Origin: CAYMRB01 sp964392615
GTDB taxonomy: Bacteria; Planctomycetota; UBA8108
DNA: 29,610 nt
Direction of reading: 5' to 3'
Assembly: GCA_964392615.1 (NCBI GenBank)
Contig: CAYMRB010000068.1
Coordinates: 1 to 29,610 of the forward strand
Each line of letters opens with the position of its first letter. Within the stretch, counting starts at the first letter, position 1. A program made the translations under genes and the position numbers. The notes beneath the pieces are model-generated. The model was not told the origin of the DNA, searched no databases, and was given only the letters and a program-made list of their open reading frames with translations. Shown piece by piece: positions 28,921-29,610 of the stretch.

Positions 28921-29610
28921 ATCGAGCCCCTCTCGACGCTCTACCTGTTCTCGACGTCGGTGGCAGCGGGCATTCCGATGCTGCTGCCGCTCGTGCCGCT
29001 GCGCAGCTTCGGGCGGCGGTTCTTCGTGCTCATGAGCCTCGTCGCCGTGGCGTTCGTCGGCGTCGCGGTGCTCGATCGCGGCCTCGATGTCGACCCGTTC
29101 CACTTCGCCGCCGCCGGGCTATTGATCGCGTACAACGTGTTCCTGCCGCAGCAGCCCGGAGTCGATCCGACATCGGACCGCGCGGCCCGGGAAGAAGACG
29201 TGCTGGGCACCAGGCTCGCTCGGCTCGCGTCGACGTTGCTCCTGGCGGCAGCGATCGCCTGCGGTGGTTGCGGCATCGTTCGCGACGCCCTCGTGGCGCC
29301 GACGTGCTTCCCGGACCTGCGCGCAGGCGGGGCCTCGCTGGTGGCCGGCGCGCTGGCGGCCTCGTTCCTCCTCGGCGCGACCATCGTGTCGATGGTCCTC
29401 GGACATTGGTACCTCGTGTCCCGCAAGCTCTCGTTCGCGCCGCTGCGCCGTACGACGGTCGCTCTCGGCCTCGCGCTGGCCGCGCGAGTCGTCGTCGGCG
29501 GCATCGCGGTGTGGGCGCAGTGGGGCGAGTGGGCGGCGATGGTGCCCGCGGGGGACTGGACGCGGTTCCTGCTGACAGAGGGTGTCTTCCTGGCCCCGCG
29601 TCTCCTTTTC
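28921..29610 (+). CDS. Partial multi-spanning membrane protein (3' end beyond window)
   Basis: The frame is open from 28699 to the window end, and from 28921 it encodes a clear membrane protein: spans near codons 8-24, 36-50, 62-75, 100-118, 138-158 and 178-192, and a conserved-looking GHWYLVSRKLSFAPLR near codon 160. No family is recognised. The start is unclear. The best-placed ribosome site, GGAG at 28908-28911, sits 9 nt before an ATC at 28921 (IEPLSTLYLF), a rare start codon. Canonical alternatives, GTG at 28960 and ATG at 28978, would remove part of the first span. I annotate from 28921 as the likely true extent; a sequencing error at the start codon is possible. Confidence 0.6.
   Translation, partial: MEPLSTLYLFSTSVAAGIPMLLPLVPLRSFGRRFFVLMSLVAVAFVGVAVLDRGLDVDPFHFAAAGLLIAYNVFLPQQPGVDPTSDRAAREEDVLGTRLARLASTLLLAAAIACGGCGIVRDALVAPTCFPDLRAGGASLVAGALAASFLLGATIVSMVLGHWYLVSRKLSFAPLRRTTVALGLALAARVVVGGIAVWAQWGEWAAMVPAGDWTRFLLTEGVFLAPRLLF

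Overview
This window is GC-rich and gene-dense. It reads as chromosomal DNA from an aerobic or facultatively respiring diderm bacterium: it carries a quinol:cytochrome c oxidoreductase (alternative complex III), a periplasmic cytochrome c maturation (Ccm) system and a SUF iron-sulfur operon. The gene content and the divergent Ccm and ferredoxin proteins would fit Planctomycetota or a myxobacterium/deltaproteobacterium-like lineage, but no marker here fixes the phylum. No transposase, integrase, phage gene, CRISPR array or tRNA was seen.

Minus strand, 1-7457: a complete actABCDEF operon (pentaheme cytochrome, Fe-S/molybdopterin-like subunit, two NrfD-like membrane quinone subunits, DUF3341 protein, monoheme cytochrome). 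Its genes overlap or nearly abut, and it runs into a further gene for an exported protein that is cut by the window start. A 297-bp intergenic region separates it from the next genes.

Plus strand, 7755-10393: an overlapping pair recognised as EboA and EboB (TatD-like hydrolase) without the other ebo genes, followed 12 bp later by a PgeF/YlmD-type 'laccase-domain' protein whose first metal-ligand His is replaced.

Plus strand, 10467-16903: an Rrf2-family regulator gene with a palindromic operator across its own promoter, then sufB-sufC-sufD-sufS-sufU-sufT, a complete SufBCD scaffold/ATPase, cysteine desulfurase, sulfur acceptor and maturation set. It ends in hairpins facing rpsT.

Minus strand, 16996-20188: rpsT, a 472-aa TPR protein, an unusual 2x[4Fe-4S] ferredoxin and a Gph-like HAD phosphatase.

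Plus strand, 20378-28275: a strong sigma70-type promoter followed by a nine-gene ccm operon in the order ccmE, ccmF, ccmH-like, a CcmI-like membrane anchor, an unrecognised exported membrane protein, ccmA, ccmB, ccmC, ccmD. CcmE has a CxxxY haem site in place of HxxxY, the CcmH-like protein has CxC plus CxxxC in place of CxxC, CcmC has an altered WWD region, and no CcmG thioredoxin is present. The products would mature the cytochromes of the act operon in the same window. A DUF2203 gene with its own promoter and the start of a multi-spanning membrane protein close the window.

The strongest candidate for something undescribed is the pair of genes at 24073-25925 inside this divergent ccm operon. 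Next is the stand-alone eboA-eboB pair.
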